Below are positions 6,664 through 15,661 of a stretch of 44,460 nt of DNA, one piece after another (positions within the stretch are counted from its first letter, which is position 1; each line of letters begins with the position of its first letter). The stretch covers positions 1 to 44,460 of the forward strand of contig DASTWA010000006.1 in assembly GCA_035758825.1 (NCBI GenBank), given 5' to 3'. The notes under the pieces are model-generated. The model saw only the letters and a program-made list of their open reading frames with translations, was not told the DNA's origin and searched no databases. Origin of the DNA: JARIHD01 sp035758825. GTDB lineage: Bacteria > Patescibacteriota > Saccharimonadia > Saccharimonadales > UBA4665. Made by a program: the position numbers and the translations under genes.

Positions 6664-9024
6664 ATGTACAAACACATCGCATTCTTCAAAGACATCTCCT
6701 TAAGCAACATCCCCCAAGTAGGCGGCAAGAACGCTTCACTGGGCGAAATGTACAAACACCTGGCCCCCAAAGGCATCAACCTGCCAAACGGCTTTGCGAC
6801 GACCGCCAAAGCTTATTACTATTTCCTGGAATCTGCGGGCATCCGCGCCGAGATCAGCCGCATCCTGGACGGCCTGGACATCAAGGATATGCGCGAACTC
6901 AAAAAACGCGGCTCCAAAATCCGCGCCCTGATCGTCAAGTCCAAACTCCCGAAGGATCTCGAAGACGAAATTAAAGAAGGCTACAGACGGCTCAGCCAAG
7001 AGTGCGGCAAGAAAGAGCTGGTTGTCGCTGTACGTTCCAGCGCCACTGCCGAAGATCTCCCCAATGCCTCCTTTGCCGGACAGCAGGCCACCTTCCTGAA
7101 CATCAGCGGCGAAAAGAATGTCCTCAAAGCTACCAAAGAATGTATCGCCTCACTCTACACCGACCGGGCAATCGTATACCGCATCGAAAATGGCTTTGAC
7201 CACAGCAAGGTCGCGCTTTCGGTCGGTATCCAGCAGATGGTAGCCGTCCGCTCCCGCACCGCCGGCGTCATGTTTACCATCGACACCGAATCAGGCTTCC
7301 GCAACGCTGTTGTGGTCAGTTCGATTTATGGCATTGGCGAAAACATCGTGCAAGGGCACGTCAGCCCTGACGAATTCACCGTGTTTAAACCGACGATGGC
7401 CATACTCAAACGCAAAGTCGGCGCCAAGAAGATGAAGATGATTCCGGTTCGCGGCAGCAAAACCAAGAACATCGCCGTCTCCAAAGAAGACCAAGAAAAA
7501 TTCTCTATCACCGACGAACAGGTTAAGACCCTAGCCAAATGGGGTATTGAAATCGAGAAGCACTATGGCAAACCCATGGACATCGAATGGGCCCAGGACG
7601 AAGATGACGGTAAACTGTACATCGTCCAGGCTCGCGCCGAAACCGTCCAGTCCCGCCGCGACAATAACGTCATCGAAGAATACCGCCTGACCGAAAGCGG
7701 CGCCCTGCTGACCTCGGGCACCAGCGTCGGAGACAAAATCGGCAGCGGCAAAGCCAGCAAGATCATGAGCGTACGCGACATCAGCCAATTCAAGGCTGGC
7801 GACGTCCTGGTAACCGAAATGACCGACCCCGACTGGGTGCCAATCATGAAGATTGCCAGCGCCATTGTCACCAACAAGGGCGGCCGTACCTGCCACGCCG
7901 CTATTGTCTCGCGCGAGCTCGGCATCCCCTGTGTTGTCGGCACCGGCAACGCCACCCACAAGATAAGCTCCGGTGCGCCGATAACCGTCAGCTGCGCCGA
8001 AGGTGATGAGGGCCATGTCTATGCCGGCAGCCTCAAGTATGAAGTCCGCCGGACCGACGTCAAAGACCTGGTCAGGCCCAAGACCAAGATGATGATGAAC
8101 ATCGGCTCGCCCGACTATGCCTTCGAGTATTCGCACATTCCTAACGACGGCGTCGGCCTGGCCCGCGAAGAGTTCATTATCGACTCACACATCAAAATCC
8201 ATCCGCTGGCCCTGCTCCGCTTCGACGAAGTCACTGACCAGCACGCCCGCCGCCAGATCGAAGAGCTGACCAAGGGCTACAAAGACAAAGCCCAGTACTT
8301 TATCGACAAGCTCGCCGAAGGCGTGGGCATCATCGGCGCAGCATTCTACCCCAACGACGTCATCATCCGCTTCAGTGACTTCAAAACCAACGAATATGCC
8401 AACCTCATCGGCGGCAAACAATTCGAGCCAGAAGAGCACAACCCAATGATTGGGTGGCGCGGCGCCAGCCGCTACTACAGCGACGAATACCGTGAAGCAT
8501 TCGAACTGGAGTGCAAAGCCCTCAAGAAAGTCCGCGACGAGATGGGCATCACTAACATCAAAGCCATGATTCCTTTCTGCCGTGACCTTACCGAAGCCAA
8601 AAAAGTGCTGGCCATCATGGAGAAGCACGGCCTCAAGCGTGGCAAAAACGGCTTTGAAGCCTACGTAATGGTAGAGATTCCATCCAACGTCATTCTGGCC
8701 GAGCAATTTGCTGACCTGTTCGACGGATTTTCGATCGGGTCTAACGACCTTACCCAGCTGACGCTCGGCGTTGACCGCGACAACCACACTGTCGCACACG
8801 TCTACGACGAGAACAACGAAGCCGTGAAGGAACTTATCCGCCACGTCATCAAGATCGCCAAGAAAAAGAAAACCAAGATCGGTATCTGCGGCCAGGCGCC
8901 GTCTGATTACCCGGCATTCGCCCGTTTCTTGGTAGAGGAAGGCATCGACAGTATTTCGTTAGCTCCTGACACGCTGGTCAAAACGACCATCGACATCGCC
9001 AAGACCGAAAAGAAAAAGGGGTAA
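6664..9024 (+). CDS. ppsA: Phosphoenolpyruvate synthase
   Basis: Converts pyruvate, ATP and water to PEP, AMP and phosphate, or works in reverse. The 786-residue chain has the complete three-part architecture. An N-terminal PPDK-type ATP-grasp domain begins VGGKNASLGEM and has VRSSATAEDLPNASFAGQQ. A central phosphohistidine domain has GGRTCHAAIVSRELG with His411. The C-terminal PEP-utilising barrel has GVGLAREEF, GWRGASRYY, MVEIPSN, GSNDLTQLTLGVDRD and the catalytic CGQAPSD near residue 745. A GTG at 6652 is an alternative start; I prefer ATG 6664 because family members begin with this strand. Neither start has a strong Shine-Dalgarno. The gene ends in a clear terminator. Pyruvate kinase lies convergently next door, so futile cycling must be controlled. 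Confidence 0.96.
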   Translation: MYKHIAFFKDISLSNIPQVGGKNASLGEMYKHLAPKGINLPNGFATTAKAYYYFLESAGIRAEISRILDGLDIKDMRELKKRGSKIRALIVKSKLPKDLEDEIKEGYRRLSQECGKKELVVAVRSSATAEDLPNASFAGQQATFLNISGEKNVLKATKECIASLYTDRAIVYRIENGFDHSKVALSVGIQQMVAVRSRTAGVMFTIDTESGFRNAVVVSSIYGIGENIVQGHVSPDEFTVFKPTMAILKRKVGAKKMKMIPVRGSKTKNIAVSKEDQEKFSITDEQVKTLAKWGIEIEKHYGKPMDIEWAQDEDDGKLYIVQARAETVQSRRDNNVIEEYRLTESGALLTSGTSVGDKIGSGKASKIMSVRDISQFKAGDVLVTEMTDPDWVPIMKIASAIVTNKGGRTCHAAIVSRELGIPCVVGTGNATHKISSGAPITVSCAEGDEGHVYAGSLKYEVRRTDVKDLVRPKTKMMMNIGSPDYAFEYSHIPNDGVGLAREEFIIDSHIKIHPLALLRFDEVTDQHARRQIEELTKGYKDKAQYFIDKLAEGVGIIGAAFYPNDVIIRFSDFKTNEYANLIGGKQFEPEEHNPMIGWRGASRYYSDEYREAFELECKALKKVRDEMGITNIKAMIPFCRDLTEAKKVLAIMEKHGLKRGKNGFEAYVMVEIPSNVILAEQFADLFDGFSIGSNDLTQLTLGVDRDNHTVAHVYDENNEAVKELIRHVIKIAKKKKTKIGICGQAPSDYPAFARFLVEEGIDSISLAPDTLVKTTIDIAKTEKKKG

Positions 9025-9051
9025 GACTTACGTCCTACCCCTCCCTAGGGG

Positions 9052-9077
9052 CACCCTGGCTAACGCCGGGGTGTTTT
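9052..9077 (+). terminator. Intrinsic terminator of ppsA
   Basis: CACCCTGGC (9052-9060), loop TAAC and GCCGGGGTG (9065-9073) form a 9-bp stem with one G-U pair, followed directly by TTTT. It ends exactly at the stop codon of the convergent pyruvate kinase gene. A smaller CCCCT/AGGGG hairpin precedes it at 9037-9050. Confidence 0.85.
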
Positions 9078-10517
9078 CTATTCGAGTACGCGTACTTTGA
9101 TGGTGTCGGTCGTACCGACAACACCTGGGTACTGCCCCGAAACAGTTACGATCACGTCTTGGGCGTGCAAAACCTCGTTTTTGCGCAGCCAGTCAGTAAG
9201 CTTCTGCGCGGCCATCTCGTCGTCTGGGCGGACGTAACTCTTTACGCCGTAAACCAATGCCAACTGCTGGGCAGTGCGGACTTCGCTGGTAACGGCGACG
9301 ATGATCTCGCTTGGGCGCTGGGCAGCGATCTGCTGGGCGGTGGCGCCAGACTTGGTCTCGGCAACAATTGCCTTGGCGTCAATGTTATCAGCCAAGGTAA
9401 TAACGCTGCTACTGATGGCGTTCTGCATGTCGTGGGCGCGCTCAATTGGGTATACCGTACGGAATGGCGGGTGCTGTTCGGCGTAGCGGACCACGCGCTT
9501 CATGGTCTTAACCGTCTGCTCCGGGTGCTTGCCCATTGCGGTCTCCTCGGAGAGCATGACGCAGTCCGCGCCGGTAAATACGGCCGTAGCCACATCTGAC
9601 ACTTCGGCACGGGTCGGCTCTGGAATGTCGACCATGCTCAGCATCATCTGGGTGGCCACAATCGCTGGCTTGGCATACTTCTGGCACAAACCGATCAGTT
9701 GGCGCTGCACCACGGGCACAGCCTCCAGAGGAGTCTCGACAGCCAAGTCACCGCGGGCAACCATAATAGCGTCAGCGGCCTGGACAAGCTCTTCCATGTT
9801 CTTGGGCTCGATTGCGGACTTGGTCTCGATCTTGGCGATAATCTTGGCGTCGCTGCCAAGGTCCTTTAGGATGCCGCGCAACATCTCGACATCACCGGCA
9901 CGCTGCACAAAGCTAATGGCCACGTAGTCGATGTCTTGGGTGGCGCCGAACTTGATGTCCTTCATGTCCTTTTCGGTCAGGATGTCGCCCTTAAAGTCAG
10001 TGTCGGGTACGTTCATACCCTTGCGCTTAATAAGGATGCCGTCGTTGTGGGCCTTGGCGTAGACGATGCCATCCTTAACTTCGGTAACTTCGGTGCGCAC
10101 CTTACCGTCATACAAGTACAGGCGTTCACCTGGCTTGATCTTCTTGCTCAGGTCGTACTGCATTGGGATAATGCCTGATTCCTCGTACTCGGCACCAACC
10201 TGGAACTTGAGCATCTGGCCGGCTTCAACCGGGATCATGCCTTCAAAGTCACCCAGGCGGACCTTTGGCCCTTGCAGGTCCTGGATAATTGCCACCGGCT
10301 TGCCGAGTTCTTCGCTCGCCTTGCGTGCCCAAGGGATCTTTGGGGCGTGCTCTTCGTGTGTACCGTGGCTGAAGTTTAGGCGGACACCGTTAACGCCGCT
10401 GTCAATCAGCTTATAAATCATCTCGTATGAATCCGTAGCCGGGCCAATGGTGGCGATGATTTTTGTACGTTTAAATGACTTTAAGGGTACCTTTGGTACC
10501 TTCTCGGTTAAATGCAT
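9078..10517 (-). CDS. pyk: Pyruvate kinase
   Basis: Transfers phosphate from PEP to ADP, giving pyruvate and ATP. The 479-residue length is normal. Motifs in order: TKIIATIGPAT, GVRLNFSHG, DLQGPKVRLG, KIETKSAIEP (active-site region, Lys-Glu), MVARGDLAVE, ATQMMLSM and SEETAMGKHPEQTV. A C-terminal domain with TKSGATAQQIA follows. There is no extra PEP-utiliser domain. A TATAAT about 35 nt upstream and AGGAG before the ATG show a conventional leader with a ribosome binding site. With the dehydrogenase half of the neighbouring fusion, this would complete a route from PEP to lactate. Confidence 0.96.
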   Translation of the reverse strand: MHLTEKVPKVPLKSFKRTKIIATIGPATDSYEMIYKLIDSGVNGVRLNFSHGTHEEHAPKIPWARKASEELGKPVAIIQDLQGPKVRLGDFEGMIPVEAGQMLKFQVGAEYEESGIIPMQYDLSKKIKPGERLYLYDGKVRTEVTEVKDGIVYAKAHNDGILIKRKGMNVPDTDFKGDILTEKDMKDIKFGATQDIDYVAISFVQRAGDVEMLRGILKDLGSDAKIIAKIETKSAIEPKNMEELVQAADAIMVARGDLAVETPLEAVPVVQRQLIGLCQKYAKPAIVATQMMLSMVDIPEPTRAEVSDVATAVFTGADCVMLSEETAMGKHPEQTVKTMKRVVRYAEQHPPFRTVYPIERAHDMQNAISSSVITLADNIDAKAIVAETKSGATAQQIAAQRPSEIIVAVTSEVRTAQQLALVYGVKSYVRPDDEMAAQKLTDWLRKNEVLHAQDVIVTVSGQYPGVVGTTDTIKVRVLE

Positions 10518-10596
10518 TTGTAGCTCCTACTTTGTAGTTTGCCCATATTATACACTAATTTAACGAAGTTAGAATGATATAGTTAACATAAGTACC

Positions 10597-10992
10597 ATGA
10601 AAAAACGTTACATCCTGATCCTTGCCGTCGCGTTCATAGGGATCGCCACTGCTACTGCCTTTGTCGTATCATCCGGCAAAGACCAGGGCCCGCAAGCGGC
10701 GACCGCCTGTCCGGCAATAGGCAAAACCCGTCTCCTGGCTATCCAAGGCGGAAGTTTTGGTCCCGGCGTCCTGACTGTCAAGCGTTGCGACCGCATCCGG
10801 GTCGTCAACAAGGATCATGCTGCCAGGCTTATCGCACTCGGCGAACACGATAACCACATTGATTATCCCGGCTTTGAGGAGCAGGCCCTTGGCAACGGTG
10901 ATAGCTTTACCTTTACGGCCAATGTAGCCGGGCGGTTCCACATGCACGACCACGTCCACGACGATGTCGAGGCCGATATCATTATCGAGTAA
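10597..10992 (+). CDS. Secreted or membrane-anchored cupredoxin-like protein
   Basis: A 131-residue protein beginning MKKR with a hydrophobic signal or anchor (residues 5-25). The rest resembles a small beta-sandwich of the cupredoxin type: LTVKRCDRIRVVNKDH, then a GDSFTFTAN strand, then GRFHMHDHVHDD near the C-terminus. The His-rich FHMHDH and the earlier NKDHAARL are candidate copper ligands. The usual C-x(n)-H-x(4)-M arrangement is not clear, so a type 1 copper site is not assured. An outward-facing role in metal binding or redox is inferred. Upstream, TGATATAGT (10575-10583) and TAACAT (10584-10589) are candidate -10 boxes. Confidence 0.65.
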   Translation: MKKRYILILAVAFIGIATATAFVVSSGKDQGPQAATACPAIGKTRLLAIQGGSFGPGVLTVKRCDRIRVVNKDHAARLIALGEHDNHIDYPGFEEQALGNGDSFTFTANVAGRFHMHDHVHDDVEADIIIE

Positions 10993-11001
10993 CCTGGACG
11001 G

Positions 11002-11856
11002 CTACTCGGCGTCTTCTGGGGTTTGGTCTTCCTGTTGTTGCTCTTGGGCCTTCTTTTCGGCCTCTTCTTGGATTTCCCGCTGTTTCTTGGCAGCTTCTTC
11101 TTGTTGCTCTTGCAGCTTCTTGGCCGCCTCGTTCTGGGCCTCAATCTCTTGTTTTACTGCCTCTTGAAGCTCCTCTTGGTGCTGCTTCTCGACCTCGGCA
11201 GCATCAGGCACTTCGGTCTCTACGGCGTCCTTATACTCTGCCTGTTTTTGCTTGCTGGACTCCCGTTTAGCCTCCAGCACCTGCAGCTGGCTGTCCAGGG
11301 CCTCGGCTTTGGCCCGGAGCTCGGTGGCAAGCGCCAAATTGCCGGCAGCCTCTGCGGCTTCGGCCTGCTTCTTGAAATCTTCGCGGGCTGCCTCTATGGC
11401 CTTTTGCTGTGACTCAAATAAATCATCAATTTCGGATTGGTACTTTTCGAATTCGTTCTCTACCTCTCGGGCGTCATCGTCATCCTTCGACAGCGCTGTC
11501 GCCGCCTGCTTGTGCTCTTCAAAGTTAGCCAGCGCCACGGCAATACCCGGGGCGTCGACATCCTTCTCTTCGAACAGCTGACGCAGTTCGGTCAGCCGCT
11601 CTTCGGCAATATTGCGATGCAGTGACTCGTCGAGCCCGTCGCCCCACGACAAAGCCAGCTGGACACGTTCGGTTGCCGTATCGATGCCGTATAGGGCGTC
11701 TCCAGGCTTGCTGGAGTTGGCGGCTGCCGCAGTCCCTCCGGTTAGCAAGACAAGCCCGGCCGCCGATAAAGCGATAATCTTCAGGGGAATCCTTTTTGTA
11801 GGTTTGGTCGGCTGGTTCTTTACTTTGGGGACGTTGGGCATAGTAATCCTTACCAT
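11002..11856 (-). CDS. Membrane-anchored coiled-coil protein, DUF5667-like
   Basis: A 284-residue protein with an N-terminal basic segment, one transmembrane helix (about 27-47, IIALSAAGLVLLTGGTAAAA) and an extracytoplasmic part. The region after the membrane helix, PGDALYGIDTATERVQLAL, resembles the start of DUF5667, which in many bacteria contains PGDxLYxxK followed by helices. Residues 90-284 are strongly predicted coiled coil and end in a Glu/Gln/Lys-rich tail. Function unknown; a structural or stalk-like envelope role is a guess. There are two possible starts. ATG 11856 follows TATATA by 6 nt (leaderless). ATG 11841 has AAGGA 5 nt upstream. Confidence 0.72.
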   Translation of the reverse strand: MVRITMPNVPKVKNQPTKPTKRIPLKIIALSAAGLVLLTGGTAAAANSSKPGDALYGIDTATERVQLALSWGDGLDESLHRNIAEERLTELRQLFEEKDVDAPGIAVALANFEEHKQAATALSKDDDDAREVENEFEKYQSEIDDLFESQQKAIEAAREDFKKQAEAAEAAGNLALATELRAKAEALDSQLQVLEAKRESSKQKQAEYKDAVETEVPDAAEVEKQHQEELQEAVKQEIEAQNEAAKKLQEQQEEAAKKQREIQEEAEKKAQEQQQEDQTPEDAE

Positions 11857-12068
11857 AAGCGTTATATACGCCTTATTATGGATGTTTTTCTCAGCATGTA
11901 CAGCAGGAATGGCAGTCCATAGCCGTCTGATCAGATACCGCTACGATGGGAGCACCATACCGTCCCCATTACAAGGAACCGCACCTGAATGGCCCCTTTC
12001 TTATGATTAGTTGTTTTTGCAGGCAATAACCGCTATAAATAAAAATAACGCTTAAGAAAAAGACAAAA

Positions 12069-14054
12069 ATGCCAAAAACTGCCGCCACAAAATCAAAAAA
12101 AACCACTAAACGTCCTTCCAGTCAAAAGCAGACGCACCTATTCGGCCTAAAAGCCCACCATGCCGGCGGCCTGCTGCTTTTGATTGCGGGCTTGTTATGG
12201 GGCTTGGCCACGCTCTTGTCGCAACCGACCCCCCGCGGTGAAGCGGCAAGCTGTACGGTCAGCAACAAATTGGTCAACTCATGCCGCCCGTGGCTCTCGG
12301 CAGCCGTCGGCGGCTATAATGCGGGCGGCAACAGCCAGTTTGCTTTCTTTAACAAGCGGCTCAACAATCCGGATGTGTTGACCAATCCAAACTCCCAAGT
12401 CACCATATCGCGCAAAATGGACGTGCCACACGTCTATCACCAGGGCGGGCAGACTCTGTTCAATGGCAGTGCCCGCGAAGCCTTGACCGACACTAATCTC
12501 TATCCCGACCCCAGCAATCCCGTGCTCGTAAACTGGAAGCCCGGCAACAAATGGGCAGACATTGCCAATGGCAAGGACGATGCGGCAATCATCGCTTCGG
12601 CGAAGGCCGTCAAAGAGCTAGGCTCACGCAAAATCTTCTTGACACTCTGGCATGAGCCCGAAAACCATGGTGACGTCAGCGCCGCCGGCATTACCTTCGC
12701 CGGTAATTGCAAGCGTCCGGATGGTACCCGTGGTTCGGCGGCCGACTATCGGGCGATGTGGCGACACGTGCGACAGGTATTTGATCAACAGGGCGTAACC
12801 AATGTGGTGTGGTTCTGGAATCTTACCGGATACGTCGGTAATAACGCCTGGGACTGTTTGGTCAAGCCCTTGTGGCCTGGCAACGATATCGTGGATTGGA
12901 TCATGTGGGATCCCTACTCATCCGAAAGCGGTGATTTTGTCGGTAGTGTCAGCAAGTTCTATAACTTCCTTACCGAAAACACTGACAGCCAGCACAGCTT
13001 TACGTCAAAGCCTTGGGGGCTTGCCGAATTTGGCAGCAATAGCGACCCAGCAAAGGCCGCGGGCTACTGGAACAAGGCCAAGGAGGCGATAGGCACTAAC
13101 TGGGAAAACAACAAATTTCCGAACATCAAGCTCTATTCCGTATTCGACACCTCCAATAATGGTGGCACCAATGGCGGGCTACGCGTTGGCTATAACAATC
13201 AGGGCGCCGTAGACAAAACTGAGCAAGCAGCGTTCAACGACTTCGCAAAAGCCGTGCTCAACTTCCAGGGACAACCAACCAACGCCGGTGGCGGAAGCGG
13301 TGGCGGTAACAGTGGAGGGGGTGGCAGCAGTACGCCTGCCAAAGACACTTCACCGCCAACCGTTACGCTGACAGAACCCGCCAGCGGAACAACTAAATCC
13401 GGCACCATTACCATTCGCGGCACAGCCTCCGACAACAAGAAGGTTACTGCCGTAACCCTGCGGATTGATAACAAGTGGGTACAAACTGACGAAAACGCGC
13501 CTTACGAATTCCGGCTTGACACCAAAAAGTACCAAAACGGTCAACATGACCTGGTGCTTCGGGCCTGGGATGCTGCCGGCAATATGAGCCAATCAACCAC
13601 GGCAACGCTTACCTTCAAGAATGGTACAAACGGCGGCGACTACATCCCGCCGGCGCCCAGTACGGCCGTAATCAGCGCCAATAAATCATCAAGTAAGGCT
13701 ATTAAGGCGGCGAGCCTGATCATCGTTAACCCGACTGCGGCCGGCAATAGCATTAAAGTCTGGGTAAACGACAAGCTGTTGCCCAACAACACCATCGATA
13801 CGACCTCTCTTACCAACGGGACATACACGGTGACCATCGAGGAAAATGGCAAAATATCAACCCGGGTCATCAGCGTCAAAAATCCCCCACTATTGGCTGC
13901 GCTCAATATCGCAAGGGCAGACGGACAGCTTTATATCGGTATTTTTATCGTCATAGCAGGGGTTGCGGCTGCCTGGATAGGCCGGACCTATGTGACCGGC
14001 TTTACGAGCCACAAAGAACGCCGTCTCGTCAGGTCTCAACGTCGCATTAAATAA
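12069..14054 (+). CDS. Surface-anchored glycoside hydrolase, GH26-like
   Basis: A 661-residue protein. Residues 1-35 are Lys-rich, followed by a hydrophobic helix (GGLLLLIAGLLWGLATLL). Residues 70-400 look like a GH26-type (beta-mannanase clan) barrel: LTLWHEPE with acid/base Glu196, VVWFWNLTG, WPGNDIVDWIMWDPYS, and GLAEFG with candidate nucleophile Glu320. A Gly/Ser linker (about 403-420) joins a bacterial Ig-like domain (TVTLTEPASG...DAAGNMS). A second beta domain, a C-terminal membrane helix (LYIGIFIVIAGVAAAWIG) and a basic tail follow, so both ends may be membrane-bound with the enzyme outside. Substrate unproven; a beta-mannan or the cell's own surface glycan is possible. The 212-nt gap upstream holds only a TATAAA box near 12033 and an A-rich site before the ATG. 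Confidence 0.8.
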   Translation: MPKTAATKSKKTTKRPSSQKQTHLFGLKAHHAGGLLLLIAGLLWGLATLLSQPTPRGEAASCTVSNKLVNSCRPWLSAAVGGYNAGGNSQFAFFNKRLNNPDVLTNPNSQVTISRKMDVPHVYHQGGQTLFNGSAREALTDTNLYPDPSNPVLVNWKPGNKWADIANGKDDAAIIASAKAVKELGSRKIFLTLWHEPENHGDVSAAGITFAGNCKRPDGTRGSAADYRAMWRHVRQVFDQQGVTNVVWFWNLTGYVGNNAWDCLVKPLWPGNDIVDWIMWDPYSSESGDFVGSVSKFYNFLTENTDSQHSFTSKPWGLAEFGSNSDPAKAAGYWNKAKEAIGTNWENNKFPNIKLYSVFDTSNNGGTNGGLRVGYNNQGAVDKTEQAAFNDFAKAVLNFQGQPTNAGGGSGGGNSGGGGSSTPAKDTSPPTVTLTEPASGTTKSGTITIRGTASDNKKVTAVTLRIDNKWVQTDENAPYEFRLDTKKYQNGQHDLVLRAWDAAGNMSQSTTATLTFKNGTNGGDYIPPAPSTAVISANKSSSKAIKAASLIIVNPTAAGNSIKVWVNDKLLPNNTIDTTSLTNGTYTVTIEENGKISTRVISVKNPPLLAALNIARADGQLYIGIFIVIAGVAAAWIGRTYVTGFTSHKERRLVRSQRRIK

Positions 14055-14085
14055 CAAAACACCGAACATTATGCGGTGCTTTGTT
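14053..14085. terminator. Bidirectional terminator between convergent genes
   Basis: AACAAAACACCG (14053-14064) pairs with CGGTGCTTTGTT (14074-14085) over 12 positions with one mismatch, around a 9-nt loop. The A-rich left arm and T-rich right arm suit termination in both directions. It separates the GH26-like gene from the SRPBCC gene. Confidence 0.7.
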
Positions 14086-14102
14086 GTAATATGGCCGCGG
14101 TT

Positions 14103-14588
14103 TTAGACTTCTGCCAGTACCTTATCAAGTTGGTTGTAGGTGTTTTGCATGCCATCTTCCATGCCGCTCTGGAGCATGCCGTCGCGGTCCAAAACACTAA
14201 AGAATGCTTGCGTGACTTTAAGTTTGGTCTTATTGCCTTCGACATCTTCCAGCTCCATCTTTTCCAGAACGACGTGGCCGCGTTCGGGCAGGCCATTGAA
14301 TTCAAAAGACTGAACAATGCGTTCATTGGGAGAGATTTCGTGGTATACGCCAAAGAATTCGTACGAAGCACTGCCGTCTGCCATCGTTTGGACAAACCTC
14401 CACTTACCGCCTTCGCGGACGTCCATCTCCTTGGCAGCTACATCATAGCCGGGGCCGACCCACCACTTAGGGATTAGGTCTTTGCTGGTTACAACCTTAA
14501 AAAACTTTTCCCGGGGCGCATCAAACACGCGTTCGATGTGAATCGTCGATCGTCCAGGCTCTGCCGTTACTATTGCTTTGTTGTTCAT
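14103..14588 (-). CDS. SRPBCC / AHSA1-domain protein
   Basis: A 161-residue member of the START-like superfamily, AHSA1 branch. It shows ERVFDAPREKFFKVVT near residue 20, KWWVGPGY, REGGKWRF, EFFGVYHEISPNERIVQSFEF and the C-terminal amphipathic helix GMQNTYNQLDKVLAEV. These proteins have a hydrophobic ligand-binding cavity; the ligand is usually unknown, and many are annotated as stress-related or polyketide-cyclase-like. An excellent Shine-Dalgarno (AAGGAGGG) lies 4 nt before the ATG. It sits between mraY and a bidirectional terminator and may be cotranscribed with mraY. No specific role can be read from sequence. Confidence 0.85.
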   Translation of the reverse strand: MNNKAIVTAEPGRSTIHIERVFDAPREKFFKVVTSKDLIPKWWVGPGYDVAAKEMDVREGGKWRFVQTMADGSASYEFFGVYHEISPNERIVQSFEFNGLPERGHVVLEKMELEDVEGNKTKLKVTQAFFSVLDRDGMLQSGMEDGMQNTYNQLDKVLAEV

Positions 14589-14632
14589 ATACCCTCCTTA
14601 GTGCGCCCCTTCTTCGTTAAGAATTTGTAAGG

Positions 14633-15661
14633 CTACTCGATAAAACCGCTGATCAATGCCAGCGCCAACCCCAGAACCGCACATACCTGCCCAATAATCC
14701 AAAAACGCATCGTGACCTTGGTGCGGGTCCAGCCAAGCGCTTCAAAATGGTGATGGATTGGTGCGACCAGGAAAATTTTGCGATGGAAAATCTTTTTAGA
14801 GAGAATCTGCAGCAAGCTCGATCCGGCCTCCACCACAAAAACCAACCCGATTAATGGCATCAGAAAGATGGTGTTTGTCAGCATTGCCACTACCCCTAAC
14901 GAGGTGCCCAGCGCAAAGGACCCGACGTCGCCCATAAAAAAACGCGCCGGGGCGATATTGAACCACAGATACGCCAGAAGCGCGCCGACGACAGTCATAC
15001 AAAACGCGGCGATACCGTAGTTACCTTGTAGGAATGCCACGATGCCGAAGGCACCAAAGGCGCTGGCAAGCAAACCGCCGGCCAGGCCATCCAGTCCGTC
15101 GCTGATATTCACCGCGTTTCCGGTACTTATAACGACCAGAATAAAGAGCGGAATGACCATCCACCCCATGGCGACATCGCCCGCAAACGGCACGTGCACA
15201 CTCGTAAACCCCAGCTTATAATAAAAGAACCAGGCACCAAAGGCCGCGACGGCCATAATCATCGCCATTTTTATGGGCGCCCGCAGCCCGGCTACGCCGC
15301 CGCCGCTGCCGCGAACATTGATAATATCGTCAACAAGGCCTACAAACCCGCCGCCCAGCAGGGCCGCCAACGGCAGCCACGTCTGCTGCCGGTCGAGGTT
15401 AAACAGCACCGTAACAATAGTGACCGCAGCAACAACAATGAGTCCGGCCATAGTCGGGACGTCGCGTTTGCGGGTGTGGATTTTGTTTAGGACTTGCAGG
15501 GCTTTGCCGGTTGAGTCGTGCGTGCGCCGACGCTTCCAGAGCTTGTATTTGTAAGCAACGGACGAGTAAAGCGGAGTTAGCAGCATTGCCACGCAGAAGG
15601 TCACAAAACTAAGAGTAAAAGTGGTGGTTATTTCTTGTATGGGCTGTTCGAGCGTGATCAT
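14633..15661 (-). CDS. mraY: Phospho-N-acetylmuramoyl-pentapeptide-transferase (MraY-type)
   Basis: An integral membrane enzyme that would transfer phospho-MurNAc-pentapeptide to undecaprenyl phosphate, making lipid I for peptidoglycan. The 342 residues contain about ten membrane helices. Family signatures are GNAVNISDGLDGLAGG, FMGDVGSFALG and VAPIHHHFEALGW; the HHHFE motif favours MraY over WecA-type enzymes. The conserved DDxxK-like site reads DDIIN here, so a lysine usual in MraY seems absent, pending alignment. I chose the ATG at 15661 because AAGGA lies 5 nt upstream and the first membrane helix follows. A longer frame to 15718 has no support. It stands alone, without other mur genes. 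Confidence 0.9.
   Translation of the reverse strand: MITLEQPIQEITTTFTLSFVTFCVAMLLTPLYSSVAYKYKLWKRRRTHDSTGKALQVLNKIHTRKRDVPTMAGLIVVAAVTIVTVLFNLDRQQTWLPLAALLGGGFVGLVDDIINVRGSGGGVAGLRAPIKMAMIMAVAAFGAWFFYYKLGFTSVHVPFAGDVAMGWMVIPLFILVVISTGNAVNISDGLDGLAGGLLASAFGAFGIVAFLQGNYGIAAFCMTVVGALLAYLWFNIAPARFFMGDVGSFALGTSLGVVAMLTNTIFLMPLIGLVFVVEAGSSLLQILSKKIFHRKIFLVAPIHHHFEALGWTRTKVTMRFWIIGQVCAVLGLALALISGFIE

Noticed and set aside
7531..8844. Two antisense open frames inside ppsA
   Set aside because: Both are fully within ppsA, lack homology features and follow from codon bias of the real gene.
11023..11412. Leu-rich open frame resembling a membrane protein
   Set aside because: It is the complement of the Glu/Lys/Gln-rich coiled-coil repeat (CTC/CTT from GAG/AAG), so the apparent hydrophobic helix is an artefact.
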